This document shows positions 47,769 to 56,964 of a stretch of DNA of 64,000 nucleotides, one piece after another; within the stretch, counting starts at the first letter, position 1, and each line of letters begins with the position of its first letter. The stretch covers positions 124,001-188,000 of the forward strand of contig DXWV01000044.1 in assembly GCA_019416685.1 (NCBI GenBank). Reading direction: 5' to 3'. The notes beneath the pieces are model-generated. The model saw only the letters and a program-made list of their open reading frames with translations, searched no databases and was not told the origin of the DNA. Both the position numbers and the translations under genes were made by a program. This DNA is from Bacteroides sp. (lineage in GTDB: Bacteria > Bacteroidota > Bacteroidia > Bacteroidales > Bacteroidaceae).

Positions 47769-47871
47769 CTGCCGGGCGGTCAAAATTGTGCCCCTTTTCA
47801 ACTAAATATTACCCTATTAAGAGTCTCAAATTACAGAACTTTGCCCCATAATCAACTTTAGTATTGTTAAC

Positions 47872-50800
47872 ATGAAACAAAAGTCTTACAAAATGAAAAA
47901 CAGACGAATAGCGTGGCTGTTGGCTATGTTATTGATAATCCCTCTGGGAGTTTTTGCGCAGAGCATTCCTGTAAAAGGGATTGTGACCGATTTGGACGGA
48001 GAACCGATCATTGGCGCTTCAGTAGTTGAAAAGGGGAAAACGAGTAATGGTACCATTACTGATTTGGACGGTAATTTCTCCTTGAAGGTTTCCGGGAAAG
48101 GTAAAAAATTGGTTGTATCTTATATTGGCATGACTACCAATGAAGTAGATGCAGTAGCCGGAAAGGTATTGAAGATTGTACTTCGTGATGATGCCCAAGC
48201 ATTGGATGAAGTGGTTGTTATCGGTTACGGCACAAGTAAACGGGGGGATTTGACAGGTTCAATCGCTTCGGTAGGTGAAAAAACACTGAAAGATATTCCT
48301 GTAACTTCTGCTGCATCAGCTATCACCGGACGTCTTGCCGGTGTAAATGTAACCACTACCGAAGGATCTCCGGATGCCGAAATCAAAATACTTGTGCGTG
48401 GTGGCGGTTCTGTTACGCAGGATAACTCTCCTCTTTTTATAGTCGATGGATTCCAGGTAGAGAATATCAATGATATTTCTCCTACCGATATTGAAACAAT
48501 TGATGTTTTAAAGGATGCTTCTTCAACGGCCATCTATGGTGCTAAAGGAGCGAATGGTGTTGTACTGGTGACAACCAAAAGCGGTAAAGCCGGTAAAACA
48601 GAAATCCAGTTTGGCGCTTCGGTCGGATTCAGTAACGTGTACAATATGAACGATATGCTTTCACCTTATGAGTATGTATTCTATCAACGCGAATTGGATC
48701 CGAGTGCAAGTGCCGGATGGTTCGGTCGTTTCGGGAGATGGGAGGATATTGATATCTATCTCTCTAAAGCAGGTACCGACTGGCAGGATGTGATGTTTGG
48801 TAACACGGGTGTCAAACAGAATTATAATGTAAGTATCAAAGGTGGTACGGAAGATTTAAAATATAGTGTAAGTTATGTTCACGACGATGAATCGTATATC
48901 ATGAAGACCTCCAACTTTTCTCGTGACAATGTGAATGCAAAAATCAATAAGAATATAGGTAAGAAACTATCTGTAGAGTTGGGTATGCGTTTGTCAAAGA
49001 CTACTATTGACGGTCCGAAAGTATCTACCGGAAACCGCTTGCGTAACATTGTGAAATATGCACCGATCGGTACTTTGAGTGCACTTTCCGAAGATGATAT
49101 GGGAGGAGATATTTATAATTCGGAGGACCTGACTGACTTGAATGACCCCTATTATAATATTGTGAATAATTACAAAAAACAGAACCGCTTCTCCAATGTG
49201 TATAATGCTGCTTTCAACTGGGATATCATAAAAGGATTGAGATTCCGTGCACAAGGTTCCTATACCTATATGTACGATGATACCGATGATATTTACACCA
49301 ACAACACCGGAGAAGCTAAGAATAACGGTGGTATGCCGGTAGCCAATCGTTCTACGATGAAAGGAAACAGCTACGGAGGAGCTGCAACACTGGAATATAA
49401 ACTAAAGAAAAAGAAACATCGTTTTGATGCATTGCTCGGTACTGAGCTTAATCATAGCCAGAAGATAGATATGAGCATAAAGTCAATGTTCTATCCGAAT
49501 GATTTTACGGCACAAGACATTCTGGCTATGTGGAATATGGGTAAGGAACAACCTACTTATACTACAATCAATGAGCCGGCGCGCACCAGTTCTTTCTTTG
49601 GTCGTGCCAACTATTCTTACAACGATCGTTATTATATTACGGTCACTGCCCGTGAAGATGGTACCAATGTATTTGCTCCCGGCAAAAAGTGGGGCTTTTT
49701 TCCCGGAGCTGCTTTGGCGTGGAGAATCTCTGAAGAGAACTTTATGGAGCCTACTCAAGACTGGTTGAGCAACTTGAAACTTCGTTTGAGTTATGGTCTT
49801 GCCGGTAATGCCCGTGTAGGTTCTTACTGGCGTCAGAATTATGCTTTTGAAACATCTGCCAATAAGATTTATTATCCGGGAGAAGAATCAACCGGTTCAT
49901 TAAAGACTTCAACGGTACTTCGTAATGAGAACCTGACCTGGGAAACCAAGTATTCTTCTAATTTAGGCTTCGATCTGGGATTTTTCAATAATCGGCTGAA
50001 TGTGACTTTGGATTTCTATAAAGACATTACTAAAGATTTGATCCTGAAAGTACCGTTGCCCTCACATTCTGGTTATGAAAGCCAGTACCAGAATCTTGGT
50101 CAGACTACTAATAAAGGTTTGGAATTGACTTTGAATGGAACAATTATCGAGACAAGGAGTTTCAGCCTGAGTGCCAACTTCAATATCTCGTTCAATAAAA
50201 ACCGTGTAGATGCACTGGACGGAAATAACGAAATGATCGTTTCATCCAATACGGCTGATATAGGTAAAGACGACTACCGCGTTATTGTGGGCAGACAACT
50301 CGGACTGATCTATGGATATGTGGCAGAGGGTATGTATGGATTTGATGATTTTACGTTCAATGAGGTTACTAAGTCATGGGAGATTAATCCGGGAGTGGTA
50401 GATTGCTACGATCTGATGTCGAGAAGTGAAAAGTATTATGGTCCCGGTCATATCAAATTGAAAGACCTTGATGGTGATAAAAAGATTACTGCCGAAAACG
50501 ACCGTCAGGTGATTGGTAATGCATTACCAAAACACACCGGTGGGTTCAGCCTGAATGCAACCTGGAAAGGATTCGACCTTTCTACCATGTTCAACTGGGT
50601 ATATGGTAATGACATTCTTAATGCCGGTAAGATTGATTATACAACCTATGCCGGAAGTAAAAAATATCAGAATCTAAGTTCAATCATGTCTATGGAGAAC
50701 CGATTCCTTACAGTTGATCCTGAAACTGGAAAGAATATTTATTATGGAAATGATGCCAATCCGCAACGTCTGATGGAGTTGAATCAGAATGCACGCATTT

Positions 50801-51093
50801 GGCATCCGCTTACTAACTCTACTATCATTACGGACTGGGCGATAGAAGACGGCTCTTTCCTTCGTTTCAGTAACCTGACAATCGGTTATACGTTGCCTAA
50901 ATTGTTTACTCAAAAATTCGCCGTACAGAATCTTCGTGTTTATTTTACGGCCAACAACCTGAAAACATGGACCGCTTACAGCGGGCAAGATCCTGAGGTT
51001 AGTACTTCCGGTAACAATCTGACCCCCGGTAAGGATATCTCGGCTTATCCGAAATGCCATAGTTATATTTTTGGTCTTAATGTTACATTTTAA
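47872..51093 (+). CDS. SusC-like TonB-dependent transporter
   Basis: The protein has 1073 residues. The signal peptide (IAWLLAMLLIIPLGVFAQ) is followed by a CarboxypepD_reg-like domain (about 35-115; GIVTDLDGEPIIGASVVEKG), the plug (about 120-250; DEVVVIGYGTSKRGDLTGS and LKDASSTAIYGAKGANGVV, the SusC hallmark) and a large barrel ending in YIFGLNVTF. It imports oligosaccharides across the outer membrane together with the SusD protein encoded 12 bp downstream. The ATG at 47893 is an alternative start. Repeats of TGCCCC at 47789 and 47842 lie upstream and may be regulator sites. Confidence 0.96.
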   Translation: MKQKSYKMKNRRIAWLLAMLLIIPLGVFAQSIPVKGIVTDLDGEPIIGASVVEKGKTSNGTITDLDGNFSLKVSGKGKKLVVSYIGMTTNEVDAVAGKVLKIVLRDDAQALDEVVVIGYGTSKRGDLTGSIASVGEKTLKDIPVTSAASAITGRLAGVNVTTTEGSPDAEIKILVRGGGSVTQDNSPLFIVDGFQVENINDISPTDIETIDVLKDASSTAIYGAKGANGVVLVTTKSGKAGKTEIQFGASVGFSNVYNMNDMLSPYEYVFYQRELDPSASAGWFGRFGRWEDIDIYLSKAGTDWQDVMFGNTGVKQNYNVSIKGGTEDLKYSVSYVHDDESYIMKTSNFSRDNVNAKINKNIGKKLSVELGMRLSKTTIDGPKVSTGNRLRNIVKYAPIGTLSALSEDDMGGDIYNSEDLTDLNDPYYNIVNNYKKQNRFSNVYNAAFNWDIIKGLRFRAQGSYTYMYDDTDDIYTNNTGEAKNNGGMPVANRSTMKGNSYGGAATLEYKLKKKKHRFDALLGTELNHSQKIDMSIKSMFYPNDFTAQDILAMWNMGKEQPTYTTINEPARTSSFFGRANYSYNDRYYITVTAREDGTNVFAPGKKWGFFPGAALAWRISEENFMEPTQDWLSNLKLRLSYGLAGNARVGSYWRQNYAFETSANKIYYPGEESTGSLKTSTVLRNENLTWETKYSSNLGFDLGFFNNRLNVTLDFYKDITKDLILKVPLPSHSGYESQYQNLGQTTNKGLELTLNGTIIETRSFSLSANFNISFNKNRVDALDGNNEMIVSSNTADIGKDDYRVIVGRQLGLIYGYVAEGMYGFDDFTFNEVTKSWEINPGVVDCYDLMSRSEKYYGPGHIKLKDLDGDKKITAENDRQVIGNALPKHTGGFSLNATWKGFDLSTMFNWVYGNDILNAGKIDYTTYAGSKKYQNLSSIMSMENRFLTVDPETGKNIYYGNDANPQRLMELNQNARIWHPLTNSTIITDWAIEDGSFLRFSNLTIGYTLPKLFTQKFAVQNLRVYFTANNLKTWTAYSGQDPEVSTSGNNLTPGKDISAYPKCHSYIFGLNVTF

Positions 51094-51105
51094 TTTAAAC
51101 AAGCC

Positions 51106-53130
51106 ATGAAAAGAAAAAATATATATACTTTATTCCTGTGTGTGACACTGTTATTCAGCTCATGCGAGGATTATCTGAATACAGAATCTCCTTCTGTACT
51201 GAGTCCCGAAACCGTATATACCACAAAGTCTATGGCGGAAGCCGCATTGATGGGGGTATATGCTACGCTTGCCAGCGACAATTTATATAAAGGACGTATG
51301 TCTATCAATTGGCAGGGATATTCGGATATCGAAGGATATAGAGGGTTTGCCGAAACAGGTTACAACTCCGGAGAAACCGGATTCCAGCACTTCTGGTGTG
51401 ATATCTATGAGTATCGTTGCCGCTGGACGGATGGTTTTCGTATGGCAGAGTTGGCTGCTACAGCTGTTGAAGGCATTCGCAATTCGCCCTTGATGGAGAC
51501 TGAAAAAAAGGCAATGCAGGTTTATCTGGGAGAGGCGTTGACATTACGTGCATTAGCCTATTTTGAGTTGGTTCGTTATTGGGGAGATGTTCCTTATAAG
51601 GAACAAACGGCGAATTCCGACTTGTCTAATGTGTACATTGGGAAAACAGACCGCGACGTTATCTATGATGGTATTATAAAAGATCTGAAGGAAGCAGCCG
51701 AATATTTGCCGTGGATGGGACAGGATGGTTATACCAGTGAACGCATTACGAAAGGTTTTACTCAGGGTCTACTGGCACGTGTTGCTTTGTTTGCCGGTGG
51801 GTGGTCTGTGCGTGATGCCAATCAGTTCTCAGATGCAAATGTGGAGCATCATCCGAGAATTGACGATCTGAACGGTTATTATACAGGACGTCGCAAAGAC
51901 TGGAAAAAATATTATGAGATAGCCGAGCAGGCATGTGCAAGCGTTATAGGCAGTGCGGATAATCCTCACAAACTCGATCCCGATTATGGAGACATCTGGA
52001 AAACAGTATGCCGCCTGGACTTGAATAGTTATAATGAAAACTTGTTTGAAGTAGCCATGGGGATGGGACAGGTTGGTGACATCGGTAACCTGATGGGTTA
52101 TGGCATGGGTACTAATACCAAATATACAAATGGCCGTAGCATGGGTGGAAATTATGTATCTTCACATGCCTATTACTTCTATTCATTCGATCGGGATGAT
52201 TTACGCAGAGACTATGCGGTGACTTGGGCTTCTTATCCCAACAATGATACGAAAGAAACCATCAAAGGCGATATGCTCAATATGTCATTGAATAAATGGA
52301 ACTTCTTCTGGACGTCAGACGGATGGAAATCGCTTCTCAGTACGGCAACCAACCGTCTGGGTAACGGTATCAACTGGATTATCATGCGTTATCCGGACAT
52401 ATTGCTGATGTATGCCGAAGCGCGGAATGAACTCTATGGTCCCGATTCTAAAAGTGAAGTGGCACATATCAGTGCCCGTGAAGCGCTGGAGCAGGTACGC
52501 GAACGTGCTTTCGGCGCGGGTTCTCTTAAAATAAAGCAATATGATTCTGATTTCTTTAAAGCCGTAATGAATGAACGTGCTTGGGAATTTGGAGGAGAGG
52601 CGATACGTAAGATGGACCTGATTCGTTGGGGAATGCTGGATGAAAAGATTGAAGAGATGAAGCAAACACTTTGTCTGATGATGGATGGCACACAGCCATT
52701 TACTATCTTCGACAAGAGTTTCAACCCGGGTGATATTCCCACAAGCGTTTACTATAAATATGAAGATCCTGCACTGCCCGAATTTATTGATTATAAATCA
52801 ATTGAGTTCTATAAGGAATTGCCTGGAAATCCTGACGAGAGCATTTATACAGAGGTTCAATGGGGATCGGGACGCCATCAATACAGTGAGAAGAAGCCAA
52901 CAGCCCATCTGGGTGCATATGTCAGTGTACTGTGTGCTGCGTCCGGTTTGATGGCAGAATATGATTACTCTTCTTTCTACAGCCGGCTTCAATACGGTAC
53001 GGATATCCGCGATATCATGGTGACCAAGACGATGGGAAACGGTAAATGTAATAACAGGCACTTGTTTGCTATTTATAATCAGGATGTTTATGAAAGTAAG
53101 GGGCATGTGAGCAATTCTTACGGTTATTAA
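51106..53130 (+). CDS. SusD-like surface glycan-binding lipoprotein
   Basis: This 674-residue protein has a lipoprotein signal (FLCVTLLFSSCEDYLN, Cys20) and the RagB/SusD fold: TPR-like helices with GEALTLRALAYFELVRYWGDVPY and the late NERAWEFGGEAIRKMDLIRWG. It is a lid and capture protein for the partner SusC. It is longer than typical SusD proteins (about 550), with extra residues in the C-terminal third. It is part of one operon with the genes on both sides. Confidence 0.96.
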   Translation: MKRKNIYTLFLCVTLLFSSCEDYLNTESPSVLSPETVYTTKSMAEAALMGVYATLASDNLYKGRMSINWQGYSDIEGYRGFAETGYNSGETGFQHFWCDIYEYRCRWTDGFRMAELAATAVEGIRNSPLMETEKKAMQVYLGEALTLRALAYFELVRYWGDVPYKEQTANSDLSNVYIGKTDRDVIYDGIIKDLKEAAEYLPWMGQDGYTSERITKGFTQGLLARVALFAGGWSVRDANQFSDANVEHHPRIDDLNGYYTGRRKDWKKYYEIAEQACASVIGSADNPHKLDPDYGDIWKTVCRLDLNSYNENLFEVAMGMGQVGDIGNLMGYGMGTNTKYTNGRSMGGNYVSSHAYYFYSFDRDDLRRDYAVTWASYPNNDTKETIKGDMLNMSLNKWNFFWTSDGWKSLLSTATNRLGNGINWIIMRYPDILLMYAEARNELYGPDSKSEVAHISAREALEQVRERAFGAGSLKIKQYDSDFFKAVMNERAWEFGGEAIRKMDLIRWGMLDEKIEEMKQTLCLMMDGTQPFTIFDKSFNPGDIPTSVYYKYEDPALPEFIDYKSIEFYKELPGNPDESIYTEVQWGSGRHQYSEKKPTAHLGAYVSVLCAASGLMAEYDYSSFYSRLQYGTDIRDIMVTKTMGNGKCNNRHLFAIYNQDVYESKGHVSNSYGY

Positions 53131-53144
53131 TTATTTTAAGAAGA

Positions 53145-54797
53145 ATGAATATGAAAAATATAATAAGTCTGCTATTCGCCCTTTTGTCATGCACTCTTAT
53201 GGTGAGCTGTGATGACGAAATTAATGATTGGGGCGTAGATTCGAGCCACGATAGACTGTTTCGTCCGCTGTCATTTGAAAGTAAATCCGTAAGGGCTACT
53301 GCTGTCGAGATCAGTTATAACAAAGTAGTAAATGCTTCTGTATATATATTCGAGTTTAGCGAAGATAGTTTGCAGTTTAATAATATTGTGCGTACTGATA
53401 CGATTTTTGCTGATACGCTGACTGTTTATTCGGATGATTCTAACCAGACAAAAGTAGAATATCGCACCTGGTTTAACAATCTGAAAGGAGTAACCAAGTA
53501 TTCCGTTCGTATGAAAGCAATCAGTAGAGCCTTGGTTGAATCGGGTTATGTAAGTTTCTTTTTTGAAACTCCCAAAGAACAGATATTCACAAGTAATGTT
53601 CCGGAGATAGACAAAGTAACTCTGTATTGGACACCGGTCAATGAATTGACGGAATTTGTAGTTTGGGAAAGGAATAGCAGTACGGGCGAACTGATAACGG
53701 AGACTGAACGGCGTATCAATTTGCAGGAAGAAGGAGTTGACTTGAGTGCAGGTGTGTATGTTTTGAAAGGTTTGAAGAGTGGTACTCCCTATACCGTTCA
53801 TGCATTCAACGGAGAAAATAAGCGCGGAGAAGTCTCTTTCCGTACTTCCGGTATTCCTAATTCTGTGACTCTTGCTGTCACGCCCGATACTCCGATTAAT
53901 GCCGAACTGAGAAGATGTGCAGAGGAAGGGGTAACCAGCCTGACCTTAATATTTGAAGGCGGACAAACGTACAATTATATTGGCATAAAAGAAAGCGAGA
54001 ACGACCCTGACGGTATTGTTATCCCGGGTGGTATTGAGAATCTGGCATTTGCCGGTACGCTTTCGGCAACAGGCGAGTTACCTTTATTGAAACTGGGGGC
54101 CGTCTCTTTGAATGAGATCGTACAATCCGTCTCGTTTGATAAGCTTGCCTTAGATGGTGAGTTGAGTAACTATCTCTTCAGCTTTGGTGATAAGCAGTTT
54201 AAGACGATCAGTTTCACCGGATGTAATATATCCAATTATAACCGCTCTGTGGTACGTTGCACGGCATCGGGTGTAAAATTGGACGCTGTAATATTCAATA
54301 ATTGTATTATCGACCATGTATCCAACAACGGTTATGCAATGATTGTTACCAATCCCGCAGATCTCGGAATCGTAAATGTCTCAAACTGTACATTCATCGA
54401 AATGGGTTCATTGATCGATGCACGAGGTGGAATGGACGATATAACATTTGATAAATGTACCATTTACAATAATGAGTTCGGAGCCAGCAATTTCTTCCGT
54501 TTCCAGGTACAACCTACGGAGATAGCTGTAACCAACCTGATCATTGCCGGGCCTAATAAGAGTACGGAACTTGGTTGTGGATATGGTAATTACAAATACC
54601 TGGATTTTGCAACCTGTTATCTCACTTCTGAAGTGAAGTTGAATACAAGTCGTCCGTTTGCTAATATCAATACTTTCTCCGGTACGGCAGATGATTTGTT
54701 TGCTAATCCTGTCAATGGTGATTTCCACTTTAAAGCGGGTGTTAAATTCCCGGGTGAAGGTGTAGCCGGAGACCCTCGATGGAATAAGTCTAATTAA
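53145..54797 (+). CDS. Surface lipoprotein with Ig-like and beta-helix parts (DUF5123/DUF4957-type)
   Basis: This 550-residue protein has a lipobox (LMVSCDDEIND, Cys22). The N-terminal half reads as two fibronectin type III-like domains (VRMKAISRALVES, YVLKGLKSGTPYTVHAF), and the C-terminal half as a short beta-helix (FNNCIIDHVSNNGYA, FDKCTIYNNEF). This layout matches lipoproteins listed as DUF4957/DUF5123 in pectin loci, where they probably bind the polymer at the cell surface. I see no catalytic motif. It lies 14 bp after the susD-like gene. Confidence 0.8.
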   Translation: MNMKNIISLLFALLSCTLMVSCDDEINDWGVDSSHDRLFRPLSFESKSVRATAVEISYNKVVNASVYIFEFSEDSLQFNNIVRTDTIFADTLTVYSDDSNQTKVEYRTWFNNLKGVTKYSVRMKAISRALVESGYVSFFFETPKEQIFTSNVPEIDKVTLYWTPVNELTEFVVWERNSSTGELITETERRINLQEEGVDLSAGVYVLKGLKSGTPYTVHAFNGENKRGEVSFRTSGIPNSVTLAVTPDTPINAELRRCAEEGVTSLTLIFEGGQTYNYIGIKESENDPDGIVIPGGIENLAFAGTLSATGELPLLKLGAVSLNEIVQSVSFDKLALDGELSNYLFSFGDKQFKTISFTGCNISNYNRSVVRCTASGVKLDAVIFNNCIIDHVSNNGYAMIVTNPADLGIVNVSNCTFIEMGSLIDARGGMDDITFDKCTIYNNEFGASNFFRFQVQPTEIAVTNLIIAGPNKSTELGCGYGNYKYLDFATCYLTSEVKLNTSRPFANINTFSGTADDLFANPVNGDFHFKAGVKFPGEGVAGDPRWNKSN

Positions 54798-54837
54798 ATC
54801 TGAAATAAGTAGCATTTCAAATTTAGTTCATACTATG

Positions 54838-54950
54838 ACAGCGTTTTATTGAAACGCAAATGATCGCAGATTTTCGCAGATTAAATGGCTGCGCTATACT
54901 TGAGCGATGATATTTTTTGCGTGAATCTGCGAGTTTCTGCGTTTCAATAA
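54838..54950. repeat. Palindromic element between the lipoprotein and pectate lyase genes
   Basis: Arms ATTGAAACGCA (54848-54858) and TGCGTTTCAAT (54938-54948) pair perfectly, with inner pairing of CGCAGATT with AATCTGCG. The core is GGCTGCGCTATACTTGAGCG. It lies inside the pectin operon. Confidence 0.75.
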
Positions 54951-54991
54951 TAATATCATATAATTTAGAACGATTACTTAATAGATGCGTT

Positions 54992-56563
54992 ATGAATAAA
55001 AAGAATTTCATATACTTGCTTGCATTCCTCCCATTCCTGTTGGGAGGATGCTCTGAAACAGAACAGTTTTTTAATCCTCCTACAGGAGTAGTACCTTCTG
55101 AACCCGAACCGGAACCCGAACCCTCCGGGGAGCTTTGTGCCTTTCCTGGTGCTGAAGGATTCGGACGGATGACCACCGGTGGCCGTGGTGGAAAAGTATA
55201 TCATGTGACCACTCTGGAAGATGGAACGAAAGCAGGTACACTGCGTCATGCCATTTCTCAAAGTGGTGCAAGAACCATTGTGTTCGATGTGGCAGGTACT
55301 ATCTTCCTTACAAGTGATCTGAATATCACCAACGGAGATTTGACTATTGCCGGCCAGACAGCTCCGGGGCAGGGAATCTGTATCGCTACATACCCGGTAA
55401 CGATCAAAGCCAATAACATCATTCTCCGTTACCTGCGCTTTCGTGTGGGCAATGAAGGAGGGGGCGAACCCGACGGACTGGGGGGGATGGAAAACAAGAA
55501 TGTCATTGTAGACCATTGCTCCATCAGTTGGTCGATAGATGAATGCTGCTCTGTATATGGAGGTGAAAATCTGACCGTTCAGTGGTGTATTATTTCCGAG
55601 AGTCTGCGTACAGCCGGTCACGGAAAAGGTAAACACGGATATGGTGGTAACTGGGGGGGAGCCGGTGCTTCCTATCATCACAACTTGCTGGCACACCATG
55701 AGAGCCGTGCGCCACGTCTTGGTCCGCGCCCGTTTACTCAGGAGCGTGAACACATGGATATGCGAAACAATGTGATTTATAACTGGGCAGGTAACGGATG
55801 TTATGGCGGCGAAGGCATGAATGTGAATATTGTAAACAACTACTATAAACCGGGCCCTGCTACTCCTGCCAAAAAGGCGGTGCGTTATCGTATTGCCGGA
55901 GTCGGCATCCGTACTACGGAATATGTGGCTACCTATCCGGCATTTGCCCCGATGCTGCATGTATGGGGAAAATATTATGTGGATGGAAATGTGATGGAAG
56001 GTACGGATGAAGTGACCAATGACAACTGGACAAAAGGCATGTACGAGCAGATCGACGATTCAAGGAACGACGGATTGTTCACTGCAGTGACCCGTGATAC
56101 GATTCGCCTGGCACAAGCGCTTGATGCCGGTGTGGTAACTACACATACCGCAAAGCAGGCATTTGATCTGGTACTGGCGTATGCCGGATGTTCCAGACAA
56201 AGAGACATCGTCGACGAACGTATTGCGAAAGAGACTAAAGAAGGAACAGCTACCTATATCGGAACAGTGACCGAGGATGCTGCCAATGCTCCCGGTTTGA
56301 TTGATTTACCTTCTGATGTAATGCCTGAAGGTGCAACCAGCCCCTGGCCTACCTTGTCTGACGGAGGTGTTACAGCCGACCAATTGAAAGATTCGGATGG
56401 AGATGGTATCCCCGATGTATGGGAAACTGAAAATGGTTTGGACCCGAATAATGCTGCCGACGGCAACGCTAAAACTCTGAGCAAAGAAGGGTACACTAAT
56501 CTTGAGGTCTATCTGAATGGATTGGTTAGTGAGATTACTGAAAAACAGAATAAAGTCAATTAG
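54992..56563 (+). CDS. PL1 pectate lyase, surface lipoprotein
   Basis: The protein has 523 residues from the ATG at 54992 (MNKKNFIYLLAFLPFLLGG, then Cys20 of the lipobox GGCSET); an in-frame extension to 54917 is an artefact. The PL1 beta-helix starts with GAEGFGRMTTGGRGGKVYHV and carries VIVDHCSISWSIDECCSVYG, a calcium-binding/catalytic segment, and SRAPRLGPRP with a candidate catalytic Arg. A calcium-binding thrombospondin type 3-like tail (DSDGDGIPDVWETENGLD) is present near the C-terminus. It cleaves de-esterified homogalacturonan by beta-elimination at the cell surface. Confidence 0.93.
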   Translation: MNKKNFIYLLAFLPFLLGGCSETEQFFNPPTGVVPSEPEPEPEPSGELCAFPGAEGFGRMTTGGRGGKVYHVTTLEDGTKAGTLRHAISQSGARTIVFDVAGTIFLTSDLNITNGDLTIAGQTAPGQGICIATYPVTIKANNIILRYLRFRVGNEGGGEPDGLGGMENKNVIVDHCSISWSIDECCSVYGGENLTVQWCIISESLRTAGHGKGKHGYGGNWGGAGASYHHNLLAHHESRAPRLGPRPFTQEREHMDMRNNVIYNWAGNGCYGGEGMNVNIVNNYYKPGPATPAKKAVRYRIAGVGIRTTEYVATYPAFAPMLHVWGKYYVDGNVMEGTDEVTNDNWTKGMYEQIDDSRNDGLFTAVTRDTIRLAQALDAGVVTTHTAKQAFDLVLAYAGCSRQRDIVDERIAKETKEGTATYIGTVTEDAANAPGLIDLPSDVMPEGATSPWPTLSDGGVTADQLKDSDGDGIPDVWETENGLDPNNAADGNAKTLSKEGYTNLEVYLNGLVSEITEKQNKVN

Positions 56564-56618
56564 TATAGAGAAAGGTAAAAAGTTTGTGGTTCAGTAAAAT
56601 CACATTTAGCTGAAGTTA

Positions 56619-56794
56619 TAGAGCCTGTTTAAATTTTGCTCAGTATTATTTTGAGAGTTATTTTTGAGGATGTTTTTCTGGTTTTATGAGGAGGATAGCG
56701 GGCTATCTGACGAGTAAAAACAGGGAAACAGACCGAAAATAAACTCAAAATAAACTGATAAAAACTTTTAAGAGGAAAATTTAAACAGGCTCTA
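56619..56794. repeat. 176-bp terminal-inverted-repeat element, copy 3
   Basis: Ends TAGAGCCTGTTTAAATTTT and the exact complement at the right form a perfect terminal inverted repeat. The central hairpin is GATAG-CGGG-CTATC at 56694-56707. Compared with copies 1 and 2 the outer pair has changed from C-G to G-C, so the hairpin is preserved. Confidence 0.85.
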
Positions 56795-56821
56795 ACTTGG
56801 TTAGCTAAATTTTGCATGTGT

Positions 56822-56856
56822 AAGATCCGGGCTTGAGATGAGTCCGGATCTTTTTC
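56822..56856 (+). terminator. Intrinsic terminator after the pectate lyase gene
   Basis: AGATCCGG (56823-56830) pairs with CCGGATCT (56844-56851) around a 13-nt loop, followed by four T. It closes the susC operon before the large pectinesterase. Confidence 0.8.
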
Positions 56857-56964
56857 TATTCATAAGGTCGGATTTTCCTCCTTTTACGTACGATAGTCCC
56901 CTCTTGGGCAATAGGAAGAGAGTAGCTTTGTACCTGATAGCTAATCTTTTGTTTAACTTAAAAA

